Shown here: positions 41,572 to 50,217 of the stretch, in pieces
How the letters are laid out: every line of letters starts with the position of its first letter
Position numbering within the stretch: the stretch's first letter is position 1
The notes under the pieces: model-generated
Seen by the model: only the letters and a program-made list of their open reading frames with translations
Told to the model about the DNA's origin: nothing
Database searches by the model: none
Translations under genes and position numbers: made by a program
Assembly: GCF_003399645.1 (NCBI RefSeq)
Contig: NZ_NBXD01000018.1
Coordinates: forward strand, 54,455-118,454
DNA from: Subtercola boreus
Lineage (GTDB): Bacteria > Actinomycetota > Actinomycetes > Actinomycetales > Microbacteriaceae
Direction: 5' to 3'
Length of the DNA: 64,000 nucleotides

Positions 41572-42137
41572 GAGCGCCCCTCCGTTCGGCGGATCGTCGG
41601 CCCGCCACCCGGGACTCTGCGGTACCCGGCCGCACCCGCCGCGATCCCGAGAACAGACGCCACCGCACCGACCACCACCGTGCCGAGCGCGTAGAGCACG
41701 GCGAGGCCCACCTCCCCCGCGTGCAGAAGGGTGACGGTGTCGACCGAGAGCGCGCTGTAGCTGGTGAAGCCGCCGAGCACACCGGTTCCGAGCAGCAGCC
41801 TGAGTACCCGCCTCGACCCGTGATCACCGCCTGCCCGCATCAGCGACTCGAGCAGCAGCCCCAGGAGGAACGCCCCGAGCAGGTTGATGCCGACAGTGAT
41901 GACCGGCAGGCCCTGCCAGGGCATGACCGCCTGCTGCAGCAGGTAGCGGGCCAGCGTGCCGGCGGCCCCGCCGATTCCCACGGCGAGGAGCAACGCCGGC
42001 CGGTGGTGCGCAGGACGGCCGACGGGGCCGCCCGAGTGCGAATCGACGGGGACGTCGTCATCGTCGACCTCGACATCACTGTCGAAGGGCAGCTCCCGCC
42101 GCATCGGCGGCTCGTCGTCTCGGCGCGGATCGGTCAT
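41568..42137 (-). CDS. crcB: fluoride channel subunit CrcB/Fluc (diverged partner)
   Basis: 189 residues: a CrcB core from ~50 to 178 preceded by an acidic cytoplasmic extension (SDVEVDDDDVPVDSH). The core keeps ITVGINLLGAFLLG, including the pore Asn, but the Phe box reads GGFTSYSALSVDT: the two Phe of TTFSTFS are Tyr and Leu, and the following Glu is Asp. This subunit probably has a weakened pore and serves as partner of the canonical one. Start 42137 has a TAGGAT box 7 bases upstream, suggesting a leaderless transcript; no fluoride riboswitch fits in the 39-base gap. Confidence 0.88.
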   Translation of the reverse strand: MTDPRRDDEPPMRRELPFDSDVEVDDDDVPVDSHSGGPVGRPAHHRPALLLAVGIGGAAGTLARYLLQQAVMPWQGLPVITVGINLLGAFLLGLLLESLMRAGGDHGSRRVLRLLLGTGVLGGFTSYSALSVDTVTLLHAGEVGLAVLYALGTVVVGAVASVLGIAAGAAGYRRVPGGGPTIRRTEGRS

Positions 42138-42144
42138 CGTCACA

Positions 42145-42150
42145 ATCCTA
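42145..42150 (-). promoter_or_regulatory. -10 hexamer TAGGAT of the crcB pair (leaderless type)
   Basis: Minus-strand TAGGAT, 7 bases before the ATG at 42137. Faces a second hexamer for the divergent small gene within the same 39-base gap. Confidence 0.5.
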
Positions 42151-42164
42151 CGAGCCCGAGGTTC

Positions 42165-42170
42165 TACACT
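42165..42170 (+). promoter_or_regulatory. -10 hexamer TACACT (leaderless type)
   Basis: TACACT, 6 bases before ATG 42177. No room or sequence for a Shine-Dalgarno site. Confidence 0.5.
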
Positions 42171-42176
42171 CGGGCC

Positions 42177-42419
42177 ATGAGCAATTACGTCTTCGCCGGC
42201 CGGGCCGACATCGAGAAAGCCCTCGACATGCTGGTCAACCTCGACAACGCGCAGTCCAATGCGATCGTCGTGCTCGAGATCGACGCCGAGATCGAGCGGT
42301 TGCAGGGCGAACTCGAGCACTACGACGCCAACCCGGCCTATGTTCCGAGCGACGACGTCATCGAGGTCGTCAGCGGCTACGTCGAGCGTGCCGACGACTG
42401 GAACGCGTCAAGCGAGTAG
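42177..42419 (+). CDS. small helical acidic protein of unknown function
   Basis: 80 residues, acidic, mostly helical (ADIEKALDMLVNLDNAQSNA, EIDAEIERLQGELEHYD). No membrane segment, signal or motif that I can name. The start is fixed by the TACACT promoter box. The frame is open further upstream, antisense to crcB, but that extension is not credible. Confidence 0.65.
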   Translation: MSNYVFAGRADIEKALDMLVNLDNAQSNAIVVLEIDAEIERLQGELEHYDANPAYVPSDDVIEVVSGYVERADDWNASSE

Positions 42420-42424
42420 GGCAC

Positions 42425-42874
42425 TCAGCGCTGGAAGACCAGCAGCGTCGACGTCGCGGTCGCCAGCAGGCGCCCCCGGTCATCCACCAGCGTCGCCTCG
42501 GTGAACGCGGCCCGCCCGCCCATCTTGATGACCCGCCCCTCGGCCGTCACCGGGCCCGTCTCGCTCGTCATGCCCCGCAGGTACGAGACCTTCAGCTCGA
42601 GGGTCGTGTAGGCCTGGTCGGCCGTGAGCAGCGAGTGCACGGCGCAGCCACACGCCGAGTCGAGCAGGGTCGCGGCGTACCCCCCGTGCACCGAACCGAT
42701 CGGATTGTAGACAGCGCCTGTGGGCGTGCCGGTGAAGACGGCTGTGCCCTCCCCCACAGAGACCAGATCGAACTGCATGGTCTGGCCGATGTTCGGCTGC
42801 ACACCGGTGGCGATGAGCGCGTTCAGCTGCTCGATACCGGTGAGGCGCGAGGCCTGGTCGTCCGCTGGCGTCAT
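42425..42874 (-). CDS. PaaI-type hotdog thioesterase
   Basis: 149-residue hotdog-fold acyl-CoA thioesterase of the PaaI/YbgC group. Characteristic GSVHGGYAATLLDSACGCAV lies on the central helix, in the segment with His/Gly that binds CoA; LELKVSYLRGM and GRVIKMGGRAAFTEA form the following strands. Releases CoA from small aryl- or acyl-CoA esters. GAGGAGGG ribosome site upstream. Convergent with the small gene ending at 42419. Confidence 0.9.
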   Translation of the reverse strand: MTPADDQASRLTGIEQLNALIATGVQPNIGQTMQFDLVSVGEGTAVFTGTPTGAVYNPIGSVHGGYAATLLDSACGCAVHSLLTADQAYTTLELKVSYLRGMTSETGPVTAEGRVIKMGGRAAFTEATLVDDRGRLLATATSTLLVFQR

Positions 42875-42996
42875 AATCCCTCCTCGGGGGAATGCGGGTG
42901 AAGGCCCCGACGTTATCGTGAAGCTGAAACAGTACCGAATGCTTTATGCACACCCGACAGCGCCCTCTGCCGGCAACGGAAACGGATTTGTGAACT

Positions 42997-44088
42997 ATGT
43001 CATTGGCCATCGAGCACGAGACAGCCACCGGGACAGTCGGCGCCGAGACACCCACCGACGAGACAGTCACCGCCGCGCCGGGCGCGGACGCCCTCCCGGT
43101 TCTCGACCTCTCCCGCCTCGACCGGGGAGATGCTGAAGCCGAGGCGTTCCGCAACGACCTGCGCAGGGCCACCCACGACTACGGCTTCTTCTACCTCACC
43201 GGCCACGGAATTCCCGGGGAGCTCATCGAGAGGGTGATGCGGGCGTCCCGCGCCTTCTTCGCGCTGCCCGAGGCCGACAAGATGGCCATCGAGAACCTCA
43301 GGAGCCCGCAGTTCCGCGGCTACACCCGCGTCGGGGGTGAACTCACCCAGGGCGTCGTCGACTGGCGTGAACAGATCGACATCGGCGCCGAGCGCGACCA
43401 GGTCGCCCGGGGCGCGGGCGTCGCCGACTACTGGCGGCTCGAGGGCCCGAACCAGTGGCCACAAGCCCTGCCGGAACTCCGCGAGGTGATGACCGAATGG
43501 CGTGACGCCCTCACCGACCTGGGCCTGACCCTGCTGCGCACCTGGGCGGTCTCGCTGGGCGCCCCTCAGGACGCCTTCGACAACGCTTTCGCCGCCTCGC
43601 CCTTTCCGCTCATCAAGATCGTGCGCTACCCCGGCAGAAGCGATCCCGAGCCCCAGCAGGGCGTCGGCGCGCACAAAGACTCGGGCGTGCTGACCCTGCT
43701 CTACGTCGAAGACGGCAAGGCCGGCCTGCAGGTGGAGAAAGACGGCCAGTGGATCGACGCTCCCCCACTTGCCGGCGCGTTCGTCGTGAACATCGGCGAG
43801 TTGCTCGAGGTCGCGACCGACGGCTACCTCAAGGCGACGGTGCACCGCGTGATCTCGCCTCGTCTCGGTGATGACCGTATCTCGATCCCCTTCTTTCTCA
43901 GCCCCTCCCTCGACGCGAAGGTGCCGACGCTTTCGCTTCCCGCCGAGCTGGCACAGGATGCCGCGGGGCTCACCCTCGACCCTGGGAACCCGATCTACGA
44001 CACCTATGGCGAGAACGCGCTGAAGAGCAGACTGCGGGCTCACCCGGACGTCGCGGCGATCCATCACAGCGACATCGTGACCCGCTGA
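42997..44088 (+). CDS. 2-oxoglutarate/Fe(II)-dependent oxygenase, isopenicillin-N-synthase-like
   Basis: 363-residue non-haem iron oxygenase. N-terminal DIOX_N block: RRATHDYGFFYLTGHGIP. Iron ligands His226, Asp228 (GAHKDSG) and His283 (ATVHRVI); the 2-oxoglutarate-binding Arg294 is in the R-x-S motif DRISIPFF. Bacterial relatives hydroxylate or desaturate small molecules; substrate unknown. The MFS gene starts 3 bases after its stop, so product export is conceivable (inference). The first ~30 residues are a Thr/Glu-rich variable tail. Confidence 0.9.
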   Translation: MSLAIEHETATGTVGAETPTDETVTAAPGADALPVLDLSRLDRGDAEAEAFRNDLRRATHDYGFFYLTGHGIPGELIERVMRASRAFFALPEADKMAIENLRSPQFRGYTRVGGELTQGVVDWREQIDIGAERDQVARGAGVADYWRLEGPNQWPQALPELREVMTEWRDALTDLGLTLLRTWAVSLGAPQDAFDNAFAASPFPLIKIVRYPGRSDPEPQQGVGAHKDSGVLTLLYVEDGKAGLQVEKDGQWIDAPPLAGAFVVNIGELLEVATDGYLKATVHRVISPRLGDDRISIPFFLSPSLDAKVPTLSLPAELAQDAAGLTLDPGNPIYDTYGENALKSRLRAHPDVAAIHHSDIVTR

Positions 44089-44090
44089 GC

Positions 44091-45455
44091 GTGGCGCCCG
44101 CAGAACCGTCCACGCCCGAGAAGTCCGGCACGGGCATCCTGAACACTGAGCAACAGCCCCCGCGCAGCCGGTTCGTCGACCTGACCCCGCTTCGGCAGAG
44201 TACCGCGTTCGCCAGGCTGTGGGGCGGCGGGGCCGTCTCGGGCATCGGCGGACAGATGACCATCGTCGCGGTCGGGCTGCACATCTACGACCTCACGAAC
44301 TCGACGTTCGCCGTCTCGCTGGTGGGCGTGATCGCCCTGCTGCCGATGGTGGTCTTCGGGCTCTACGGCGGCCTGCTCGCCGACTCGTTCGACCGGCGGC
44401 TGGTGGCCCTTGTCGCGGCGATCGTGGCGTGGGTCTCGACCGGCACCCTCGCGGCGCTGGCCTGGTTGCGGATCGACCTGGTCTGGCCGTTCTATCTGCT
44501 CGCCACTGTGATCGCTGTGGCGTCGGTCGTCATCGGCTCTACGCGCCAGTCGATCGTTCCCCGGCTGTTGCCGAAGGAACTGCTGCCGGCCGCCTCGGCG
44601 CTCAGCGGCATCAGCATCGGTGCCCAGATCACCATCGGGCCCGCGCTGGCGGGCGTGCTCGTGGCCACCGTCGGCTTCCAGTGGACGTACACCGTCGACG
44701 TCGTGCTCTTCGTGGCGGCATTCTCGGGTATCGTGTCGCTGCCGAGCATCGTTCCGGAGGGTGAGCTGAAAAGGCCGGGGCTCTCGTCACTGGTCGACGG
44801 CATGCGCTTCCTGAAACAGGCTCCGAACGTGCGCATGACCTTCATCCTCGACATCATCGCCATGACCCTCGGGCAACCTCGCGTGCTCTTCCCCGCGGTG
44901 GGCGCCGTGCTGCTCGGCGGCGGGGCGATCACGGTCGGCATCCTGACCGCAGCGGCGGCCATCGGGGCGCTCTTCAGCAGCATCCTGTCGGGGCGGCTCG
45001 GGCATGTGCGCTGGCAGGGGCGAGCGGTGGGGCGGGCGATCACGGTCTACGGGCTGTTCATCGCAGCCTTCGGCGTGATCCTTCTCGTGGCGAGCGGCGG
45101 CGACCTGCACTCGATCGGCGAGTCGATCGGCTCGGCCAACCTGCCGGCGCTCGTTCTGGCGGCGATCATGCTCGCGGGTTCCGGGGCGGCCGACAACGTG
45201 AGTTCGATCTTCCGCAACACGATCTTGCAGGCTGCCGTGCCCGATGGGATGCGCGGCCGCATCCAGGGTGTGTTCATGGTCGTGGTGACCGGCGGCCCAC
45301 GCCTCGGCGATGCCTACATCGGCATCCTGTCGGCCTTCGCGTTCCTCTGGTTTCCACCGCTCATGGGTGGCGTGCTCATCGTCGTTCTGGTGACGGTGAT
45401 CGTGCGGGGCAGTCGCGCCTTCCGCGAGTACGACGCCCTCGCCCCCACCCCCTGA
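44091..45455 (+). CDS. MFS exporter (EntS/DHA3-like)
   Basis: 454-residue major-facilitator transporter with twelve predicted helices. The N-terminal motif LWGGGAVSGIGGQMTIVAVG and the loop-2 text GGLLADSFDRRLVALVAAIV mark the EntS/macrolide-efflux (DHA3) branch. Exports small molecules, in relatives siderophores or macrolides, by proton antiport. GTG start 3 bases after the oxygenase stop; no ribosome site of its own, so translation is coupled. Confidence 0.9.
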   Translation: MAPAEPSTPEKSGTGILNTEQQPPRSRFVDLTPLRQSTAFARLWGGGAVSGIGGQMTIVAVGLHIYDLTNSTFAVSLVGVIALLPMVVFGLYGGLLADSFDRRLVALVAAIVAWVSTGTLAALAWLRIDLVWPFYLLATVIAVASVVIGSTRQSIVPRLLPKELLPAASALSGISIGAQITIGPALAGVLVATVGFQWTYTVDVVLFVAAFSGIVSLPSIVPEGELKRPGLSSLVDGMRFLKQAPNVRMTFILDIIAMTLGQPRVLFPAVGAVLLGGGAITVGILTAAAAIGALFSSILSGRLGHVRWQGRAVGRAITVYGLFIAAFGVILLVASGGDLHSIGESIGSANLPALVLAAIMLAGSGAADNVSSIFRNTILQAAVPDGMRGRIQGVFMVVVTGGPRLGDAYIGILSAFAFLWFPPLMGGVLIVVLVTVIVRGSRAFREYDALAPTP

Positions 45456-45511
45456 CCCGCGCGTCGACCCGCCCGCGCCGACCCGCGCGCCCCGCGAGGG
45501 GCCGCCCACTT

Positions 45512-45555
45512 TGCGCAAAAGCACCCAAACCGAAAGTTTTGGGTGCTTTTGCGCA
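45512..45555. terminator. 18-bp perfect inverted repeat between convergent genes
   Basis: Arms TGCGCAAAAGCACCCAAA (45512-45529) and TTTGGGTGCTTTTGCGCA (45538-45555) are perfect complements around an 8-base loop. Placed between the ends of the MFS (+) and FKBP (-) genes, it can terminate both strands; the TTTT runs are inside the stem, not after it. Base composition is far less GC-rich than its surroundings, so a dispersed repeat element is an alternative. Confidence 0.7.
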
Positions 45556-45578
45556 GAACGCGGTGGTGCGTGGAGGGT

Positions 45579-45950
45579 CTAGCTCACACCCTTGAGGTCG
45601 ATCACGAAGATGAGGGTGCGACCCGAGAGGGCGTGCCCGCCGCCCGCGGGGCCGTAGGCCAGCTCCGGCGGAACGGTGAGCTTGCGGCGACCGCCGACCT
45701 TCATGCCGGGGATGCCCTGCTGCCAGCCCGCGATGAGCTGGCGGAGGGGGAAGTTGATCGAGGTGCCGCGGCTCCAGGAGGAGTCGAACTCATCGCCGGA
45801 CTCGTAGTCGACACCGAGGTAGTGCACGTCGACGGTCGAGCCGGCAGCCGCCTCAGCGCCGTCGCCCTCGACGATGTCGACGATCTCGAGGCCCTCGGGG
45901 GCGGGGCCGTCGGGTGCGTCGAGTTCTGGTTTTGTTGTGAGATCTGTCAT
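45579..45950 (-). CDS. FKBP-type peptidyl-prolyl isomerase
   Basis: 123-residue cytoplasmic FKBP. Binding-site residues are recognisable: VDVHYLGVDYESGDEFDSSW, INFPLRQLIAGWQQGIPGM, RKLTVPPELAYG and LIFVIDL. Accelerates proline isomerisation during folding. Start ATG 45950 (MTDLTTKPELD) is preferred; an ATG 12 bases upstream is possible. Confidence 0.93.
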   Translation of the reverse strand: MTDLTTKPELDAPDGPAPEGLEIVDIVEGDGAEAAAGSTVDVHYLGVDYESGDEFDSSWSRGTSINFPLRQLIAGWQQGIPGMKVGGRRKLTVPPELAYGPAGGGHALSGRTLIFVIDLKGVS

Positions 45951-45981
45951 ACGTCCATCCAACCCGTCGCGGGGCTCTTCG

Positions 45982-48348
45982 TCAAAGCGAGACGAACGTC
46001 AGTCGCTGAGTCGGGCGCGTCATCGCCACGTACAGGGCCGACGCGCCGCGCGGCAGGTCGGTGAGAACGCGATCCGGTTCGACGATCACGACAGAGTCGA
46101 ACTCGAGGCCCTTCGCCTCCTGCGGAGTCATGACGGCCACCTGGCGGGTGAGGCCCGCCGCACCCACTCCGACCTCGCCCGGGAGAGCCGCCGTGAGGGT
46201 GTCGAACGTCGCCCGCAGCGCGTCGGGCAGCACGATCACCCCGATTGTTCCGAGTGAGTCGATGGATCGGTCTGCTTCGACGGCTTCGAGCGTGGCCTGC
46301 TGCAGTGCATCCTGCAGCGCCCGGTCGCCCGGCAGGGCGCGCTCACCCTGCGCCGCCCGGTCGGCCGGGCCGCGGCCTTCGGATGCCCGCACCGTCGTGA
46401 TGGGCCACTCGCTCTCGCGCACCGAGGTCGAACGCGTCACCGGCAGGTCGTGCTGCTCGGCCATCAGCTGGGCGGCGTCGGCGATCTGCGTGGGGGTGCG
46501 GTAGTTCACGGTGAGCTCCTCGAGCCGCCAGCCCTCGCCCTGCTTCGCCCGGCCGACCAGTGGTGCAACCGCCTCGGCCCAGCTGTGCGCGCTCGCCGCG
46601 GCGCTCGCCTGAGCGATGTCGCCGACGATCGTGAACGAGCGGAGCGGCCCGCGGCGCCGGAGCAACCGCCACTGCATGGGCGAGAGCTCCTGCGCCTCGT
46701 CGACCACGATGTGCCCGTAGGTCCACGTGCGGTCAGAAGCGGCGCGCTCGGCGGTGGTTGCGCGGGAGGCCTGCTCGGCGAAGGAGTCGGCCAGGTCTTC
46801 GGCGCGGATGATGCCTTCGACATCCATGTTGCGGATGGCGTTCTCCGCGTTCTCGATGTCACGCTTGCGCTGCTGCTTCGCCTCCCGCTGGACGGACGCG
46901 TTCCGTTCGCTGTGCTCGCCGAGGTGCTCGGCGGCCTCGTCGAGCAGGGGCACGTCGGAGACGGTGAACGGCGCCTCCCGGTCGCGGCGCAGCAGTGCAC
47001 GTCTCGCGGGGCTCCAGTTCGGCGTCAGCTCGGCCAGCCACTGGGGGCGGGCGTAGAGGTCTTGCAGCAGCTTCTGCGGGGTCAGCGGAATCCACGCCGT
47101 GTTCAGCGCGACGCGCACGTCGTAGGCCGAGCGCAGGTCTTCACGCAGCATCCCGTAGTCGTCTTCGTCGACCGTGTTGCCGTGCGAGCGCAGCTGGGCC
47201 GCGAGCGTTCGCGTCAGCTCGGCGAGCGCCGTCTTCACGAACGTCACGCGGGCCTCGTTGTAGGGCTTGCGGCTCTCGTGCGCACGGGCGATGGCGTTCG
47301 CGATCACCGACGGTTCGAGCGTGAGGGCTTCACCGTTCACGTCGAGCTGCTGCGGAGCGTCGGGCACGCGCTGGCGCGAACGGATGGCGCGCTCGACCAG
47401 AGAGGCCATCGAGACGTCGCCCTTCACGACGGCGACCTCGGGCCGGTCTTCGGCTGTCGCGTCGATGCCGGGGTAGAGCTGCCCCACGCTCGCGAGCACG
47501 ACGCCGGTCTCGCCGAGGCTCGGCAGCACCGCCTCGATGTACTGCAGGAAGGCCCGCGACGGGCCAACGACGAGCACTCCGGAGGAACGCAGCCGCTCGC
47601 GGTGCGAGTACAGCAGGTACGCGGCACGGTGTAGCGCCACGGCCGTCTTGCCCGTACCCGGACCGCCCTGCACCACCAGAACGCCCGGAAGCTCGGAACG
47701 GATGATGCGATCCTGTTCGGCCTGGATCGTCGCGACGATGTCGTGCATGCGACCGGTGCGCTCGGCAGAGAGGGAGGCCATCAGGGCCCCCTCGCCCTGC
47801 AGGGTGCTCGCTTCGTCGTCGGTGATGGAGGAGCTGTCGAAGATCTCGTCTTCGATCCTGACGATGCGGCGGCCGCGACTCAGCAGGTGACGGCGCGACC
47901 GGATGCCCATCGGCGTCGCCGCCGTGGCCTGGTAGAAGGGGCCGGCCTGGGGCACGCGCCAGTCGAGCAGAATCGGGCGGAGGTCGTCGTCGCGCAGGCC
48001 GATCCGGCCGATGTAGCGGTAGCGGGGGTCGGCACCAGCGGCACCGTCGGCACCCGCGGCGTCGTCGTCGGCGGCATCGGCGGCGGCGGCATCGGTGGCA
48101 GTGGCGGCGGGCCCGGCCGCCTCGAGCCGGCCGAACGCCAGTCGCTCATCCACTTCGTTGAGCTGCACGATGCGGTCTTCGAAGATGCGGGCGAACGCAT
48201 CCCGCTCGGAACGGCTCTGGTGGTTGCCGCCGACGTCTTGCGCGTGTACGCGCTTCAACTGCTGCTGGGCATCCGCCCTCAACTCGTCGAGACGCGCATA
48301 CAGCGTCGCAACGTAGTCGCGCTCGCGATCAAGTTCGGAAGAAACCAC
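45982..48348 (-). CDS. helR: HelR/HelD-like RNA polymerase-recycling helicase
   Basis: 788-residue UvrD/Rep-like ATPase. N-terminal coiled-coil arm (LDRERDYVATLYARLDELRA), Walker A VVQGGPGTGKTAVALHR (Lys234), Walker B HIVVDEAQELSPMQW, and superfamily-1 motifs such as LTVNYRTPTQIADAA and TPQEAKGLEFDSVVIVEP. Actinobacterial HelR dissociates stalled polymerase and can displace rifamycins, giving tolerance. An acidic Ala/Asp-rich insert (~85-105) is specific to this copy. GTG 48348 is chosen because AGAGGGG precedes it; a GTG nine codons earlier is the alternative. No rifamycin-associated element is visible upstream. Confidence 0.85.
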   Translation of the reverse strand: MVSSELDRERDYVATLYARLDELRADAQQQLKRVHAQDVGGNHQSRSERDAFARIFEDRIVQLNEVDERLAFGRLEAAGPAATATDAAAADAADDDAAGADGAAGADPRYRYIGRIGLRDDDLRPILLDWRVPQAGPFYQATAATPMGIRSRRHLLSRGRRIVRIEDEIFDSSSITDDEASTLQGEGALMASLSAERTGRMHDIVATIQAEQDRIIRSELPGVLVVQGGPGTGKTAVALHRAAYLLYSHRERLRSSGVLVVGPSRAFLQYIEAVLPSLGETGVVLASVGQLYPGIDATAEDRPEVAVVKGDVSMASLVERAIRSRQRVPDAPQQLDVNGEALTLEPSVIANAIARAHESRKPYNEARVTFVKTALAELTRTLAAQLRSHGNTVDEDDYGMLREDLRSAYDVRVALNTAWIPLTPQKLLQDLYARPQWLAELTPNWSPARRALLRRDREAPFTVSDVPLLDEAAEHLGEHSERNASVQREAKQQRKRDIENAENAIRNMDVEGIIRAEDLADSFAEQASRATTAERAASDRTWTYGHIVVDEAQELSPMQWRLLRRRGPLRSFTIVGDIAQASAAASAHSWAEAVAPLVGRAKQGEGWRLEELTVNYRTPTQIADAAQLMAEQHDLPVTRSTSVRESEWPITTVRASEGRGPADRAAQGERALPGDRALQDALQQATLEAVEADRSIDSLGTIGVIVLPDALRATFDTLTAALPGEVGVGAAGLTRQVAVMTPQEAKGLEFDSVVIVEPDRVLTDLPRGASALYVAMTRPTQRLTFVSL

Positions 48349-48386
48349 GTGTGTACCCCTCTGGAATCGCAGCACACAATTGTAGC

Positions 48387-49601
48387 TCAGCCCGAGAGGA
48401 GCGCCGCCCGGTCGGAGGCGACCGCAGCGAGCAGCTCCGCCTCCTGACGCTGGATGCCGATGTGGTCGCGGCCCGTGATGAGCCGTTGCCGGGTGAAGGC
48501 GAGCGCCGTAGCATCACGGATGAACGCCCGCATCACCGCGGTCTTCGGCACCGGCTGGCTGCGGGCCCAGGCCCGGGCCGACCGCCGACCCTGCCCGGTG
48601 GCGAGCATGTCGACCTCGGCCGGTACGAACCAGCCCGCCGCGGCATACTCGGCCAGGCGGGCTCGCGTAGCGCGCACCTCGGCACGGCGCAGAAGCACCA
48701 CCCCCACGATCGCCAGCGCGAACAGCGGCACCTGGATGACCGCGTACGCGGCGAGGAAGCCTTCGATGCCGTCGGCTACGACGGTGGTGCCGTTCCAGAG
48801 GGCGTGCAGGATCATCGCGCAGAGCAGGCCGAGCAGGAAGAGCCCCGCGACCGGCCAGAAACCGCGCCGGCGGGAGGCGAAGCCGAGCGCGATGCCGGTG
48901 CACGACGTGAACATCACGTGGGCGAACGGCCCCATGATGCCGCGGAGGGCGAACGTCACACCGAGCGACACTCCCCCGCCCTCGATCAGCGAAGACCCGA
49001 AGTAGAGGATGTTCTCGGTGAACGCGAACCCGCCCGCCACGGTGGCCGCGTAGACCAGCCCGTCGACCGGGCCGTCGAACGTACGCCGCAGCACGAGGAA
49101 GATCAGCAGCACGCCGAATCCCTTCGCCGACTCCTCGACGAGGGGGGCCTGGATGACCGCACCGAAGACGTCGCTCGGGACGGCCTGGCCATCGCTGGCC
49201 GCGTACACGAGGATCTGGACCCCTGCATCGACCAGCAGAGCGAGCGCCACGGATGCCGCTGCTCCCCAGAGGAAGGCGAACCACAGGGCACCCCGCGGCT
49301 CGGGCTCCCACCGGTCGATCAGCCGCACCACGAGCAGGACGACGGTGAGCGGAATGAGTGCGATGACGCCGCAGACGAGGGCGGCCGTGGGCCCGATCGA
49401 CAGCATCACGTAGCCGAGCACCAGGAGGAAGAGGAAGCTCAGCACGCAGAGGGCGATGGTGCCGATGACGAACGCCGCACTCACCGGCTTTCGCGGGGTG
49501 GGCGCCTTCCAGACGGCACCGGCCGGTGTGACACTCTGGCGCGGGGAGGCAGGCTGGGCAACGGAACCCGGTGGCGGCGTGTCGGAACGGGAGAATGTCA
49601 T
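48387..49601 (-). CDS. PrsW-family intramembrane metalloprotease
   Basis: 404 residues with eight or more membrane helices. PrsW motifs: LVEESAKGFGVLL (Glu156-Glu157), FAFTENILYFGSSL, FAHVMFTSCTGIALG and ILHALWNGTTV, giving the Glu-Glu/His/His zinc set of this abortive-infection-related family. PrsW in Bacillus cleaves an anti-sigma factor; the target here is unknown. GAGGAA ribosome site. It ends 38 bases before the helR start on the same strand. Confidence 0.88.
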   Translation of the reverse strand: MTFSRSDTPPPGSVAQPASPRQSVTPAGAVWKAPTPRKPVSAAFVIGTIALCVLSFLFLLVLGYVMLSIGPTAALVCGVIALIPLTVVLLVVRLIDRWEPEPRGALWFAFLWGAAASVALALLVDAGVQILVYAASDGQAVPSDVFGAVIQAPLVEESAKGFGVLLIFLVLRRTFDGPVDGLVYAATVAGGFAFTENILYFGSSLIEGGGVSLGVTFALRGIMGPFAHVMFTSCTGIALGFASRRRGFWPVAGLFLLGLLCAMILHALWNGTTVVADGIEGFLAAYAVIQVPLFALAIVGVVLLRRAEVRATRARLAEYAAAGWFVPAEVDMLATGQGRRSARAWARSQPVPKTAVMRAFIRDATALAFTRQRLITGRDHIGIQRQEAELLAAVASDRAALLSG

Positions 49602-49671
49602 GATGATTCCTCAGGTGGGCGGCAGGGTCGAGCTTACCGGGCCGCCGCACCCGGCACGAGCAGTTGACCCG

Positions 49672-49677
49672 TAAAAT
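49672..49677 (+). promoter_or_regulatory. -10 hexamer TAAAAT (leaderless type)
   Basis: TAAAAT, 6 bases before ATG 49684, in the divergent gap with the PrsW gene. Confidence 0.5.
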
Positions 49678-49683
49678 CGAGCC

Positions 49684-50217
49684 ATGACCGAGCCTTCGCA
49701 CCCCGCGCAGCCGGAACCGCATCCGGAATCACCGCCACCGGACGAGTCGGTCACCCAGGAACTCGAACGCAACTGGACGGAACTGCTGCAGGAGCTGCGC
49801 GTCATCCAGACCGGCACGCAGATTCTCACCGGATTTCTGCTCACCCTCCCCTTCCAGGCGAAGTTCGCCTCCCTCTCGACGTTCCAGGAGACGCTGTATC
49901 TGTGCCTGGTGGTCGGTGCTGCGCTGGCCACTGCCCTCGCGCTGGCACCGGTGAGCGTGCACCGCCTGCTGTTCCGGCACGGCGCCAAGCCGCAGATCGT
50001 CGACACCGGCAACCGGCTGGCGAAGATCACGCTGGGGGTGGTCGCGATCGTGCTCACCGGCACCGTGACGTTCATCTTCGACGTGGTGCTGGGCGACACC
50101 GCCGCCCTCGTCACCGGCATCGCTGCCCTGCTCGTTCTGGCGTCGCTCTGGATCGTGCTGCCGCTCAGCGTGCGCCCCCGCGTGGCGCCGACCCAGGCCG
50201 CATCCGGACGACCGTGA
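49684..50217 (+). CDS. DUF6328 membrane protein
   Basis: 177 residues. Pro-rich cytoplasmic head, the conserved ELERNWTELLQELRVIQTGTQ segment, and four helices (ILTGFLLTLPFQ, LCLVVGAALATALALAPV, LGVVAIVLTGTVTFIFDVV, TGIAALLVLASLWIVLPL). The RVxQTGxQxLxGFLL block identifies DUF6328, whose function is not established. Its stop overlaps the start of the YihY-type gene. Confidence 0.8.
   Translation: MTEPSHPAQPEPHPESPPPDESVTQELERNWTELLQELRVIQTGTQILTGFLLTLPFQAKFASLSTFQETLYLCLVVGAALATALALAPVSVHRLLFRHGAKPQIVDTGNRLAKITLGVVAIVLTGTVTFIFDVVLGDTAALVTGIAALLVLASLWIVLPLSVRPRVAPTQAASGRP

Noticed and set aside
41568..42180. crcB (fluoride) riboswitch ahead of the channel pair
   Set aside because: Only 39 bases separate the divergent starts and both have promoter boxes inside; the riboswitch does not fit.
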